Program-made: the position numbers and the translations under genes
Notes under the pieces: model-generated
Databases searched by the model: none
The model's input: the letters and a program-made list of their open reading frames with translations, nothing else
Told to the model about the DNA's origin: nothing
In this document: positions 48,843-57,160 of the stretch, piece after piece
Position numbering within the stretch: position 1 is the first letter of the stretch
Layout of the letters: each line of letters begins with the position of its first letter
Assembly (NCBI RefSeq): GCF_003065605.1
Contig: NZ_CP026952.1
Location: 2,976,001 to 3,040,000 of the forward strand
Reading direction: 5' to 3'
DNA length: 64,000 nt
From: Aeromicrobium chenweiae
Lineage (GTDB): Bacteria > Actinomycetota > Actinomycetes > Propionibacteriales > Nocardioidaceae

Positions 48843-49346
48843 ATGACACGCACCGACGACATCCCCCAGGCGTACGACGAGCGGTCGGTCCTGCTGCAGA
48901 TGCTGCACTACACGCAGGACACCGCGGTCATGAAGGTCAGCGGACTGAGCGAGGATCTGGCCCACCGAGCGCCCCTGGCCGGGTCGCCGCTGATGACGCC
49001 GGCCAACGTCCTCAACCACCTGCGCTGGGTCGAGCGCTCGTGGGTCAACGCCGACCTGTTCGGCGGCGAGGACGACGGGCCGTGGAGCGAGGAGGACCCC
49101 GACGGGGAGTTCCGCCAGGGCTCGGAGCTGTCGGTCGCCGAGGTGATCGGCCTCTACGAGCAGGAGGCGGCCCGGACCCGCGCGGCCTTCGCCGAGGTCG
49201 ACCTCGACCTGGTCCGCCAGGGTGAGCGGGTCCGTCCGCCCGTCACGGCGCGATGGATCCTGCTGCACCTCATCGAGGAGACCGCCCGGCACAACGGCCA
49301 CCTCGACCTCCTGCGCGAGATGGCCGACGGCACCACGGGCGACTGA
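48843..49346 (+). CDS. DinB/DUF664 family protein (mycothiol-dependent enzyme-like)
   Basis: The 167-residue protein is a four-helix-bundle DinB-type protein (ERSVLLQMLHYTQDTAVMKVSGLSEDLAHRAP; NVLNHLRWVERSWV; LLHLIEETARHNGHLDLLREM). Metal-binding His residues in NHLRW and HLIEE/RHNGH fit the family. Many actinobacterial members are mycothiol-dependent transferases. ATG 48843 has AAGGTGG upstream. The palindromic repeats begin immediately after its stop. Confidence 0.9.
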   Translation: MTRTDDIPQAYDERSVLLQMLHYTQDTAVMKVSGLSEDLAHRAPLAGSPLMTPANVLNHLRWVERSWVNADLFGGEDDGPWSEEDPDGEFRQGSELSVAEVIGLYEQEAARTRAAFAEVDLDLVRQGERVRPPVTARWILLHLIEETARHNGHLDLLREMADGTTGD

Positions 49347-49351
49347 CCGCG

Positions 49352-49397
49352 GACGTCATCCCCGGTGGAGTGCCTGCGGCACGCGCGGGATGACGTC
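49352..49397. repeat. 46-bp palindromic repeat, copy A
   Basis: The outer arms GACGTCATCCC (49352-49362) and GGGATGACGTC (49387-49397) are perfect 11-bp complements. The centre contains a second inverted repeat, GTGCC-TGC-GGCAC-like. It is the first of four equal-length copies and is separated from copy B by a 16-bp spacer. Confidence 0.88.
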
Positions 49398-49413
49398 CCG
49401 ACGCCACCCCGAT

Positions 49414-49459
49414 GACGTCATCCCTGGCGGGGTGCCTGCGGCACACGCGGAATGACGTC
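49414..49459. repeat. 46-bp palindromic repeat, copy B
   Basis: The arms GACGTCATCCC (49414-49424) and GGAATGACGTC (49449-49459) pair with one mismatch. The centre has the same GTGCC-TGC-GGCAC core. Copies A and B together form a ~110-bp dimer between the convergent DinB and DUF427 genes. Confidence 0.88.
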
Positions 49460-49474
49460 AGGCGCTGGTGTGCG

Positions 49475-49780
49475 CTACTCCCCGAGGCTCACCTGGGACT
49501 TGTCGAACGCGACGTAGCCGCTGAAGTCCTGGCCGACGCGGTCGAACGCGGTCGGAATCGGGTCCGGGTAGGACCACGCCCCGTCAGCCGCGACGCCGTC
49601 ATCGCTCCTGACGTTCCAGTACTGCGCGTCGCCCTTCCACGGGCAGTGGTAAGCCGTGGGGCTCTTCTCGAACGCCCCCTCGTCCAGGCTGGAGGGTGGG
49701 AAGTACCAGTTGCCCTCGATCTTGACGAGCTCCTCGGTGGGCGCCTCCGCGACGACCGTGCTGCCGATGACTGCCTTCAT
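49475..49780 (-). CDS. DUF427 domain protein
   Basis: The 101-residue protein matches the DUF427 family (MKAVIGSTVVAEAPTEELVKIEGNWYFP; YHCPWKGDAQYWNV; AAWSYPDP-like; FSGYVAFDKSQVSL). The function is unknown. ATG 49780 is preceded by AGGAGG. The gene is bracketed on both sides by the dimeric palindromic repeats (A+B and C+D), as if the pair marks a duplicated or inserted segment. Confidence 0.9.
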   Translation of the reverse strand: MKAVIGSTVVAEAPTEELVKIEGNWYFPPSSLDEGAFEKSPTAYHCPWKGDAQYWNVRSDDGVAADGAWSYPDPIPTAFDRVGQDFSGYVAFDKSQVSLGE

Positions 49781-49822
49781 GCGTGCCTCCTGGGGTCTGG
49801 TCCCAGTCTGCACCCTGATGCG

Positions 49823-49868
49823 GACGTCATCCCGATCGAAGCGCCAGCGGCACGTGCGGGATGACGTC
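49823..49868. repeat. 46-bp palindromic repeat, copy C
   Basis: The arms GACGTCATCCC (49823-49833) and GGGATGACGTC (49858-49868) are perfect complements. The centre is the most divergent of the four copies (GCGCCAGCGGCACG). It lies upstream of the DUF427 gene and is followed by copy D with the same spacing as A to B. Confidence 0.88.
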
Positions 49869-49885
49869 CCCGACGCCGCCCCGGG

Positions 49886-49931
49886 AACGTCATCCCTGGC
49901 GAGGTGCCTGCGGCACGCGCGGGATGACGTC
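49886..49931. repeat. 46-bp palindromic repeat, copy D
   Basis: The arms AACGTCATCCC (49886-49896) and GGGATGACGTC (49921-49931) pair with one mismatch at the outer end. The core GTGCC-TGC-GGCAC is intact. Its right arm contains the stop codon of the acyltransferase gene (TGA at 49930-49932, minus strand). Copies B and D are both followed by AGGCGCTG. Confidence 0.88.
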
Positions 49932-50688
49932 AGGCGCTGCGCTCGGTGCGCCGAGCGGCGCGGGCGGCGTACTCCTCCTCGTCGAGGCGGGCGGCCTCCT
50001 CGAGGGACGGCGCGGTGCCGCCGTGGCGCGCGGGTGCCCACCACTGGCCGACGGGGCTGAGCGGGTACTCGAGGACCGCGCGGTCCAGCAGCGTCGACAT
50101 CGCCTCGCGCAGCAGCTTGGTCTCGGCGACCGGGTCCTCGCCCGTGACCTCCAACGGCGCACCGACGTGCAGGCCGATCGTCTTGCCGCGACCCGTCAGG
50201 TCCGACGGGTGGTCCTTGGTCTTCAGCAGCTGCGTGCCCCACGTGACCATCGGGATGAGCGGGACGCCGGCCTCGGCGGCCATGCGCACGGCGCCGGTCT
50301 TGAGATCCTTGATCTCGAAGGCGCGGCTGATCGTGGCCTCGGGGAAGATGCCGACGATCTCGCCGGACCGCGCGTACTCGACCGCGTCGTCGTACGACTG
50401 CTGGCCGTTGTCGCGGTCCACCGAGATGTGGTGGAACGAGCGCATGATCGGCCCGGAGACCTTGTGGTCGAACGCATCCTTCTTCGCCATGAAGCGCACC
50501 AACCGGCCGCTGGGCTGGGCGGCGAGGCCGTCGAAGATGAAGTCGACATAGCTGATGTGGTTGGCGGCGAGGATCGCTCCGCCGGTGCGCGGGATGTGCT
50601 CGGTGCCGGACATCTGGAACTTCATGCCCAGCACCTTGAACAGCGTCTTGGCAGTCACAATCGTGGCCGGATACGTGTAGTCGCGCAT
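49930..50688 (-). CDS. 1-acyl-sn-glycerol-3-phosphate acyltransferase (PlsC family)
   Basis: The 252-residue protein has the PlsC motifs: ANHISYVDF (HX4D, motif I), FMAKKDAFDH (motif II) and GIFPEATISR (motif III). It acylates lysophosphatidate or a similar acceptor in phospholipid synthesis at the membrane. ATG 50688 is chosen; a GTG at 50706 is possible. The C-terminus is charged (LDEEEYAARAARRTERSA) and its stop lies inside repeat copy D, so the repeat may also form the end of its mRNA. Confidence 0.9.
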   Translation of the reverse strand: MRDYTYPATIVTAKTLFKVLGMKFQMSGTEHIPRTGGAILAANHISYVDFIFDGLAAQPSGRLVRFMAKKDAFDHKVSGPIMRSFHHISVDRDNGQQSYDDAVEYARSGEIVGIFPEATISRAFEIKDLKTGAVRMAAEAGVPLIPMVTWGTQLLKTKDHPSDLTGRGKTIGLHVGAPLEVTGEDPVAETKLLREAMSTLLDRAVLEYPLSPVGQWWAPARHGGTAPSLEEAARLDEEEYAARAARRTERSA

Positions 50689-50763
50689 GCGGTCAGGGTA
50701 GTGCACACGCGTGCACTCGGCGCTGTGGCCGAGCGCACGCGTGGCGATGGTCCAGCGGTGCCG

Positions 50764-51174
50764 TCAGTCCTCGTCGACGACGTGGACGGCAGCCTCCTCG
50801 GCGCTAGCGGCGGCACCGTCGATGCCGACGTCCTCGCCGATGAGGTCCTTCTCGGTGTCCTCGCCGATGCCGCCGTCGGGATCGACCAGTCGTCCGGCGC
50901 GCTCGGTGCCGACCTCGCCGTCGTCGAGGATCTCCGGCTCCGGGGCGTACGGGTCGGGCTCGGGCTCCTCCTGGCGGAGGCGCTGCTCGAGGGACTCACC
51001 CTCCAGCTGCTCCTCGGCCGTCGTGCCGAACCCCTCGCCGCGGTACTTCTCCGGCGGCGAGTAACCCTCGTCCATGACCTCGTCGGGATCGTCGAAGATC
51101 GCGTCCTGGTCGGGTCCGAAATCGTCCGTGGGGATGATGTCAGGGGTGTCAGGTGTCTCAGGTACTTCGGTCAT
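50764..51174 (-). CDS. DUF5709 family acidic protein
   Basis: The 136-residue protein is strongly acidic (about one third Asp/Glu) and contains a DUF5709-like segment (MDEGYSPPEKYRGEGFGTTAEEQLEGESLEQRLRQEEPEPDP). It looks largely disordered. The function is unknown. It is 39 bp downstream of rimI on the same strand, so it may be the last gene of the glmS-rimI run. Confidence 0.82.
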   Translation of the reverse strand: MTEVPETPDTPDIIPTDDFGPDQDAIFDDPDEVMDEGYSPPEKYRGEGFGTTAEEQLEGESLEQRLRQEEPEPDPYAPEPEILDDGEVGTERAGRLVDPDGGIGEDTEKDLIGEDVGIDGAAASAEEAAVHVVDED

Positions 51175-51213
51175 GCCTTCCAGCGTGGCACGCTCTCGCG
51201 AGGTGGCAACCGG

Positions 51214-51648
51214 TCAGCGCCACTCCGCGATGGTGATCTCCATGACGAGCGCGTCGATGCCACCCGCGTAGTAGCCGCGACGGGTGCTGATGGTGTCGAA
51301 GCCGTGCGCCTCGTAGAGCCCGATCGCCGCGGCGTTGTCGGCGGCGACCTCCAGCAGCATCCGGTCCGCACCGAGGTCGCGCACCCGGTCGACCAGGTCG
51401 GTCAGCAGGTCGCGGGCGAGGCCCCGTCCGCGGGCGGCCGGCAGCACCGCGATGCGGTCCAGGTCGGCGGTCTCCCCGGCCAGGGACGCCGCCGCGTACG
51501 CCGCCAGGTCGTCGGTCACCAGCACGACGTGCCGGTCGCTGACCACCTCGTCGCGGACGAGGCCCTCGCTCCACGCGGAGGCGCCGAAGCAGGAGCGCTC
51601 GATCGCGGCGATCGCCTCGACGTCGGCCTCGGTCGCCGTGCGGCTCAT
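51214..51648 (-). CDS. rimI: Ribosomal-protein-alanine N-acetyltransferase RimI
   Basis: The 144-residue GNAT protein has the RimI features: IAVLPAARGRGLARDLL (acetyl-CoA loop) and VAADNAAAIGLYEAHGFDTISTRRGYY. It acetylates the N-terminal Ala of ribosomal protein S18 in E. coli; actinobacterial RimI may have broader targets. It overlaps tsaB by 4 bp (ATGA), the standard arrangement in actinobacteria. Confidence 0.94.
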   Translation of the reverse strand: MSRTATEADVEAIAAIERSCFGASAWSEGLVRDEVVSDRHVVLVTDDLAAYAAASLAGETADLDRIAVLPAARGRGLARDLLTDLVDRVRDLGADRMLLEVAADNAAAIGLYEAHGFDTISTRRGYYAGGIDALVMEITIAEWR

Positions 51649-52280
51649 GCCCGCTTGGACGAGGCCTGCGGCACCGCGTCGGGACGGCGCAGGTAGAGCG
51701 GCTCGAGCGGCACCTGCACCGCGCGCCCGGAGACCACGAGGTCCGCCAGCGCGGCAGCACGGGGATCGCTCGCCTCGCCCGCCGCGCGCAGGACGCCGTC
51801 GTAGAGGTGCGCGCCCCGTCCGTACGCCGGGAGGCTCGGGTGCTGGGCGGCGAGGTCGGCGGGCTTGAGCACGTGCGGCCCGTCGAGGCGTACGTGGTCC
51901 GCTCCGTAGCGGGCCCAGTAGACCTCCTTGCGGCGGGCGTCGGTCGCGACGAGGAACTCACCCTCCACCTGGACGTCGGCGGCCACGATGTCGAGCGAGC
52001 ACACGCCGTGGGTCGTCAGGCCGAGCGTCGAGCCGAGGGTCAGGGCGGTGACGACGCCGACGCGCAACCCGGTGAACGGACCCGGTCCCACGCCGACCGC
52101 GACATCGGTCAGGTCGGCCATCGTGGCGCCGGCCTGCGCCATCGCGTCGCGGATGGCCGGGGCGAGCAGCTCGCCGTGCGCCATCGCGCCCTCGCCGTAC
52201 GCCTCGGCGACCACCCGCTCGCCGTCGTGGACGGCAACGGTGATCGCGGGTGTGGCGGTGTCGAAGGCGAGGAGGAGCAC
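51645..52280 (-). CDS. tsaB: tRNA threonylcarbamoyladenosine biosynthesis protein TsaB
   Basis: The 211-residue protein belongs to the TsaB/YeaZ family (LLAFDTATPAITVAVHDG; VGVGPGPFTGLRVGV; HGVCSLDIVAADV; ATDARRKEVYWARY). It forms the t6A-transferring complex with TsaD and TsaE. It starts with GTG, 9 bp after tsaE, and overlaps rimI. Confidence 0.95.
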   Translation of the reverse strand: MLLLAFDTATPAITVAVHDGERVVAEAYGEGAMAHGELLAPAIRDAMAQAGATMADLTDVAVGVGPGPFTGLRVGVVTALTLGSTLGLTTHGVCSLDIVAADVQVEGEFLVATDARRKEVYWARYGADHVRLDGPHVLKPADLAAQHPSLPAYGRGAHLYDGVLRAAGEASDPRAAALADLVVSGRAVQVPLEPLYLRRPDAVPQASSKRA

Positions 52281-52289
52281 AGGAGCAGC

Positions 52290-53270
52290 CTACGAGCCGA
52301 GCAAGGTGGAGCGGAGCGGGACTCCGACCCACCGGGGGCCGTGCGGCTTGATCGTGACGACCCGGGGATCCACCTCGTCCGGCACGTCCCCGTCGTGCGG
52401 CGTGCCGAGCGGGTCGATCGGCCGCGGACCACGGACCTCGATCCTGACGTGCAGCCAGCTGTCGGCGAGCTGCTCGGCCATCCCGTCGCCCCACTCCACG
52501 ACGGTGACCGCCGAGTCGGTCGTGGAGTCCAGGTCGAGGTCGTCGATCTCGCTCAGGTCACCCAGCCGGTACGCGTCCACGTGCACGAGCGGCGGGCCGT
52601 CGACGAGCGAGGGGTGGGTGCGCGCCAGGACGAACGTCGGCGACGTGATGGGTCCGCGGACGCCGAGCGCCTCGCCCAGGCCCTGCGTGAACGTCGTCTT
52701 GCCCGCCCCGAGGTCACCGGACAGCACCAGCAGGTCGCCGGCGCGCAGCAGCGGGGCGAGCCGCTTCGCGAGCGACTGCATCTCCTCTGCGGTGGGCACC
52801 TCCCGTGCCAGCCACAGCGTCTTGCCGAACTCGATGAACGGCTCGTCCCGGCCGATCGGCTCGTAGCGGCGGTGCGTCCAGAACTGCACGGTCTCCGGCA
52901 GCTCCTCGCGCACGTTGAGCCAGATGCCGTCCTTGCCCCGCTCCTCGGCGGTGTCCTCCGCGACGCCCAGCATCGCCGACGCGACGCCGCGCGCCTGGAT
53001 GTCCGGGTCCACGCACACCCGTCGCAGGCCCAGCTGCCCCGGGCGGGACTCGTCGAACAGCATCGCGCCCATCGGCAGGCCACGGCGCTCGACGAGCAGG
53101 CCGCCCGCGGTCGCCAGCGTCCTCGCGACCGACTCGACCGTCTCGTCGAGCGCCGTGGACGGCGGGTCGAGCACGGGGCGGGCGCCGAACGAGCGGTGGA
53201 TGATGTCGACGATGACCGCGGCGTGCTCCGGGCCCGCGTCGATCACGTTGAGGGCGTTGGATCCGGTCAT
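52290..53270 (-). CDS. tsaE: GNAT-TsaE fusion protein
   Basis: The 326-residue protein has an N-terminal GNAT domain (residues ~1-155: RRVCVDPDIQARGVASAMLGVAEDTAEERG; FWTHRRYEP) and a C-terminal TsaE ATPase (Walker A LSGDLGAGKTTFTQGLGEALG; ITSPTFVLARTH; HVDAYRL; VTVVEWGD). TsaE powers turnover of the TsaBD complex in t6A synthesis. The GNAT fusion is in addition to the separate RimI gene 1 kb downstream. Overlaps of 4 bp (upstream) and a 9-bp gap (downstream) place it in one operon with tsaB and rimI. Confidence 0.94.
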   Translation of the reverse strand: MTGSNALNVIDAGPEHAAVIVDIIHRSFGARPVLDPPSTALDETVESVARTLATAGGLLVERRGLPMGAMLFDESRPGQLGLRRVCVDPDIQARGVASAMLGVAEDTAEERGKDGIWLNVREELPETVQFWTHRRYEPIGRDEPFIEFGKTLWLAREVPTAEEMQSLAKRLAPLLRAGDLLVLSGDLGAGKTTFTQGLGEALGVRGPITSPTFVLARTHPSLVDGPPLVHVDAYRLGDLSEIDDLDLDSTTDSAVTVVEWGDGMAEQLADSWLHVRIEVRGPRPIDPLGTPHDGDVPDEVDPRVVTIKPHGPRWVGVPLRSTLLGS

Positions 53271-54247
53271 GACTCGATGTCCTCCAGGACGTCCTCGATG
53301 GCCTTCGTGACGGTCTCGTGGGCCTCGAACGGGACCATGTGGCCGACGTCCTCCAGCACCACGAGCTTGGCGTCGGGGATCCGGTCGGCCAGGACGCGGG
53401 CGTGCTTGATCGGGGTCAGCAGGTCCGCGGTACCGCCGATGACGGTCGTCCGGGCCCGGCCGAGGTCGCGCAGGCCGGCGGTCAGGTCGAGGCTGACGAA
53501 GTTGGGGTAGAAGTCCATGAGCACGCGGGTCGGCGCACGCAGGATCATCTCGTTGGCCATGTCGGCGTGGCGCTCCTGGGCGTTCGGGCCGAGGCCCCAG
53601 CGCTTGATGATCGAGTAGCTGTTGAAGCGCCGGCCCCAGTTCAGCATCGGCGTCCCGGCACGCAGCAGCGGGACGAGGTAGCGAAGCGCCGGGCTGCTGC
53701 GCATGAGCTTGCCCGAGCTGGTCGAGACCAGCACGACTCCCTGGACCCGGTCGCCGAAGAGGTCCGGCCGCGTGCGGGCGAGCTCCATGATGGTCATGCC
53801 GCCCATCGAGTGCCCGACCAGGACGACGGGACCCTGCGGGACGACCTGGTCGAGCACGGTCTCGAGGTCGTCAGCGAGGTCGGCGAGGGACGAGTTGCCG
53901 GCGTACGAGCGGCCGGACCGGCCGTGGGAGCGCAGGTCGACGAACACGGTGCGGACACGTCCTCGCAGAGCGAGCCGCTGGTAGTGCCAGACGTCGCTGT
54001 CCTCGACCCACCCGTGCAGGAACACGATCGTGGGGGTCGCGCGGTCGGCCTCGTCGACCTCGACGTGGAGCGCGACGCCGTCGGGCGCGAGCACGGACAG
54101 GGGCGTGCTGCGCACGGAGCCGAACTCGACGTCCTCGCCGCGGCGCCTCCGCCGGCTCGTGCGGTGCCGGTCGTTGAGCACCGTGGCGACCGCCCCGGCG
54201 GCCACGAACGCCCCCGCAGTCGTCGCGAGCTTCACGGTTCTTCTCAT
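53267..54247 (-). CDS. Alpha/beta hydrolase, membrane-anchored
   Basis: The 326-residue protein has a short N-terminal hydrophobic anchor (LATTAGAFVAAGAVATVL), a basic stretch (RRRRRG), and an alpha/beta-hydrolase fold with oxyanion motif FLHGWVEDS, nucleophile elbow GHSMGG and catalytic His in EDVGHMVPFEAH. The substrate is unknown. It sits between alr and tsaE with 4-bp overlaps on both sides, as does the M. tuberculosis counterpart region. Confidence 0.9.
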   Translation of the reverse strand: MRRTVKLATTAGAFVAAGAVATVLNDRHRTSRRRRRGEDVEFGSVRSTPLSVLAPDGVALHVEVDEADRATPTIVFLHGWVEDSDVWHYQRLALRGRVRTVFVDLRSHGRSGRSYAGNSSLADLADDLETVLDQVVPQGPVVLVGHSMGGMTIMELARTRPDLFGDRVQGVVLVSTSSGKLMRSSPALRYLVPLLRAGTPMLNWGRRFNSYSIIKRWGLGPNAQERHADMANEMILRAPTRVLMDFYPNFVSLDLTAGLRDLGRARTTVIGGTADLLTPIKHARVLADRIPDAKLVVLEDVGHMVPFEAHETVTKAIEDVLEDIES

Positions 54248-55362
54248 GCGCCACCCTTGTAGGTCCGGACGATGCGGTCACCCAGACGGGTGACCACCTC
54301 GTAGGCAATGGTGCCCGACGCCACCGCCCAGTCCTCCGCGGTGGGCTCCCCGTCGTGGCCGGGGCCGAACAGCACGACCTCGTCGCCGCGCCGCGCGGAC
54401 CGCTCCCCGAGGTCGACGACGAACTGGTCCATGCACACCCGGCCGACCAGGGGCACGCGGGCGCCGGCGGTGAGCACCTGCGCCCGGTTGGACGCCGAGA
54501 CCGGGATGCCCTCGCCGTACCCGAACGGGACGAGGCCGACCGTGGTGTCGTGCTCGGCGGTCCAGGTCTGTCCGTACGAGACCTTCGCCCCGGCGGGGAG
54601 GCGCTTGACCTGGACGAGGCGCCCGCGCAGCGTCAGCACCGGGGTGAGCCGGGTCGGGTACGTCATGCCCGGGTCGGGCCGGATGCCGTAGGCCGCGATG
54701 CCGACGCGGACGAGGTCGAAGTGCGCCGAGGGGCGGGTCAGCGTCGCGGGCGAGTTGCTGAGGTGGCGCACCCGCGGCTGGATGCCCGCCGCGAGGAGCT
54801 CGTCGACGGCCGCGACGAACACCGCCTCCTGCGCGTCGTTGGCCGGGTGGTCGGGCTGGTCGGCGCACGCGAAGTGCGACCAGACGCCGGTGACCTCGAG
54901 CCGGCCGCCGGACTGGGCCTGCGCGGCGGCCGCGACCAGCGCGGTCCACTCCTGCCCCAGCGCCCCGTTGCGCGAGAGCCCCGTGTCGACCTTGAGCTGC
55001 ACCCGCGGCCGGCGGGGGGCGGCGGACAGGATCTCGGCCAGCTGCTCCACCGAGGACGCCGTGACCTCGACGTCCGCCTCCACGGCGGCCGCGTAGTCGG
55101 CGCCCGGCGCGGCGAGCCAGCACAGCAGGTCGCCGGTGTCCCCCGCGGCCCGCAGGGTCAGCGCCTCCCGGAGGGTCGCGACGCCGAGCCAGTCGGTGCC
55201 GGCGGCGCGGGCCGCGCGGGCCATCTCGACCATGCCGTGGCCGTACGCGTTGGCCTTGACGACCGTCATCTGGGCCGCCGACGGGGCGCAGGCGGAGAGG
55301 GCGGCCAGGTTGGCGCCGAACGCGTCGAGGTCGATGACCGCCTCGGCCTGGGGATCGGTCAT
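54244..55362 (-). CDS. alr: Alanine racemase
   Basis: The 372-residue PLP enzyme has the N-terminal TIM-barrel lysine motif VVKANAYGHG (Lys36) and the C-terminal Tyr region (SYGQTWTAEHDTTVGLVPFGYGEG), with CMDQFVVDLG. It makes D-Ala for peptidoglycan. It starts 1 bp after nnr and overlaps the hydrolase by 4 bp. Confidence 0.97.
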   Translation of the reverse strand: MTDPQAEAVIDLDAFGANLAALSACAPSAAQMTVVKANAYGHGMVEMARAARAAGTDWLGVATLREALTLRAAGDTGDLLCWLAAPGADYAAAVEADVEVTASSVEQLAEILSAAPRRPRVQLKVDTGLSRNGALGQEWTALVAAAAQAQSGGRLEVTGVWSHFACADQPDHPANDAQEAVFVAAVDELLAAGIQPRVRHLSNSPATLTRPSAHFDLVRVGIAAYGIRPDPGMTYPTRLTPVLTLRGRLVQVKRLPAGAKVSYGQTWTAEHDTTVGLVPFGYGEGIPVSASNRAQVLTAGARVPLVGRVCMDQFVVDLGERSARRGDEVVLFGPGHDGEPTAEDWAVASGTIAYEVVTRLGDRIVRTYKGGA

Positions 55363-55363
55363 G

Positions 55364-56806
55364 TCAGCTCCTCCAGTCGCGGACGACGTCGAGCACGCCG
55401 TCGTGGAACGCCGCGACGGTGCCGGGGAGGGCCGCGGCGACCGCGGACGCGGTGACCGGGCCGCCGAGGTTCGCGCGGACGCTCGCGGCGCCGTGCAGGA
55501 ACGCCGCCAGGGAACCGGCGTCGTGCGGGTCGGCGCCGGCGGCCATCAGCGATCCGGCCAGGCCGGAGAGCACGTCACCGGAGCCGGCGGTGCCGAGCCA
55601 CGGCGAGCCGGTCAGGTTGACCCGCGTCGCTCGTCCCGGCGTGACGACGAGGGTGCGGGCGCCCTTGAGCAGCACCGTCGCGCCCCACCGCTGGGCGGCG
55701 CGCGTCGCGTGCGCGAGCGGCTCGGCCTCGACGGCGTCGCGGTCGGTGCCGAGCATCTGGGCGAGCTCTCCCGCGTGCGGGGTGAGCAGGGCCGGGACGT
55801 CGAAGGACTCCGGCAGGTGCTGCAACCCGGACGCGTCGACCAGCACGGGCACACCGTCCTCGAGCGCGGTCGCGAGCTGGTCACCGGCGTCGTCTCCCCC
55901 GCCGGGACCGACCACCCAGGCCTGTACGCGGCCACGTCCCACCACGACCTCGGGGGCCCGGTCGACCACGCGCCTGCCGAGCTCGGCCGTCCCGAGGAAC
56001 CGCACCATGCCGGCCATCCCGGCCTGGGCGCCCGCGACGCAGAGGTGCGCTGCGCCCGCGTACTGCTCGGAGCCGGCGGCGACGCCGACGACGCCGCGGG
56101 CGTACTTGTGGCTCGTCGGGCTGCGCAGCCAGTCGAAGGTGTCCTCGAGCAGATGGCCGTCGGACGGCTCGATCGCCTCGACCGACGGCGGCGGCAGGTA
56201 CGGCCCGAGCCCGATGTCGACGAGCTCGGGGATCGAGGTGCCGTTCCACCCGGCAGCGCCACTCGCGGGAGCGACCAGCAGAGCGTTCTTGTACGTGCCG
56301 AACGTGATCGTCGCGTCGGCCCGCACGTGCGCGCCGGGCACCGTGGCACCGTCGACGTCCACGCCGGACGGCACGTCGACCGCGATCGTGTGGGGGCGGG
56401 ACCGCGCGATCCACTCGGCCCAGCCGGCCGCCCGACCGGTGAGCCCGGGCCGCGCGCCGATCCCGAAGACCGCGTCGAGGCAGTGCGACTGGTCGGACGG
56501 CTCGTCGACCACGCGCGCCCCTGCTGCCAGCGCGGCCGCCAGACCGTCGTCGTGGACGGTGGCGGGGTCGAGCAGGCACAGGTCCACGCGGACGCCGCGG
56601 CCGAGCAGGTGCACCGCGGCGTACAGCGCGTCGCCACCGTTGTTGCCCGGTCCGACGAGGACGAGCACGACCTCACCCGCCGCCACGTGCCCGAGCGCGT
56701 CGGCCAGGCCCTGCGAGGCGCGTCGCATGAGCTCGCCGTCGGGCAGGGTCGCCGCGAGGGCCGCCTCGGCGGCGCGGACGTCCCCGACCCGGTGCGACCT
56801 CAGCAT
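55364..56806 (-). CDS. nnr: Bifunctional NAD(P)H-hydrate epimerase/dehydratase
   Basis: The 480-residue protein joins a YjeF_N epimerase (VLVLVGPGNNGGDALYAAVHL; DAVFGIGARPGLTG; VDVPSGVDVDGATVPG) and a C-terminal ADP-dependent dehydratase (LTPHAGELAQMLG; VLLKGARTLVVTPG; GSGDVLSGLAGSLMAAG). It repairs damaged NADHX/NADPHX. The ATG at 56806 overlaps the acpS stop by 7 bp. Confidence 0.96.
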   Translation of the reverse strand: MLRSHRVGDVRAAEAALAATLPDGELMRRASQGLADALGHVAAGEVVLVLVGPGNNGGDALYAAVHLLGRGVRVDLCLLDPATVHDDGLAAALAAGARVVDEPSDQSHCLDAVFGIGARPGLTGRAAGWAEWIARSRPHTIAVDVPSGVDVDGATVPGAHVRADATITFGTYKNALLVAPASGAAGWNGTSIPELVDIGLGPYLPPPSVEAIEPSDGHLLEDTFDWLRSPTSHKYARGVVGVAAGSEQYAGAAHLCVAGAQAGMAGMVRFLGTAELGRRVVDRAPEVVVGRGRVQAWVVGPGGGDDAGDQLATALEDGVPVLVDASGLQHLPESFDVPALLTPHAGELAQMLGTDRDAVEAEPLAHATRAAQRWGATVLLKGARTLVVTPGRATRVNLTGSPWLGTAGSGDVLSGLAGSLMAAGADPHDAGSLAAFLHGAASVRANLGGPVTASAVAAALPGTVAAFHDGVLDVVRDWRS

Positions 56807-57153
56807 TCGGCCACCACGAAGGCAGTCGCGACGGTGGTGTCGTGGGAGATCGACAGGTGCGCGGTCGTGACGCCGAGCTCGCCCGCGCGGTCCTTCGCGG
56901 CTCCCTGCAGCCGAAGCTGCGGCGCACCGTGGGCGTCGTTGACGACCTCGATGTCCTGCCACGACATGCCGGCCGGCGCGCGCAGCGCCTTGACGAACGC
57001 CTCCTTGGCCGCGAACCGGCCCGCCAGCGACTCCAGTGGCAGGTCGATCTCGGACGCCGTGAACAGCCGGTTGCGCAGCGTCGGGGTGCGCTCCAGCGAC
57101 GCCGCGAACCGGCCGATGTCGACCACGTCCACGCCGATGCCCAGGATGCTCAT
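56800..57153 (-). CDS. acpS: Holo-[acyl-carrier-protein] synthase AcpS
   Basis: The 117-residue protein has the AcpS signature (GIGVDVVDIGRFAASLER; the Mg2+ site Asp; AGRFAAKEAFVKAL; LSISHDTTVATAFV). It transfers phosphopantetheine from CoA to carrier proteins. It follows glmS by 7 bp. Confidence 0.96.
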   Translation of the reverse strand: MSILGIGVDVVDIGRFAASLERTPTLRNRLFTASEIDLPLESLAGRFAAKEAFVKALRAPAGMSWQDIEVVNDAHGAPQLRLQGAAKDRAGELGVTTAHLSISHDTTVATAFVVAEC

Positions 57154-57160
57154 CCCGGGA

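Noticed and set aside
49352-49931. CRISPR array
   Set aside because: There are only four repeats in two pairs, they are palindromic to the full length, the intervals are not spacer-like (one contains a gene), and no cas genes are nearby.
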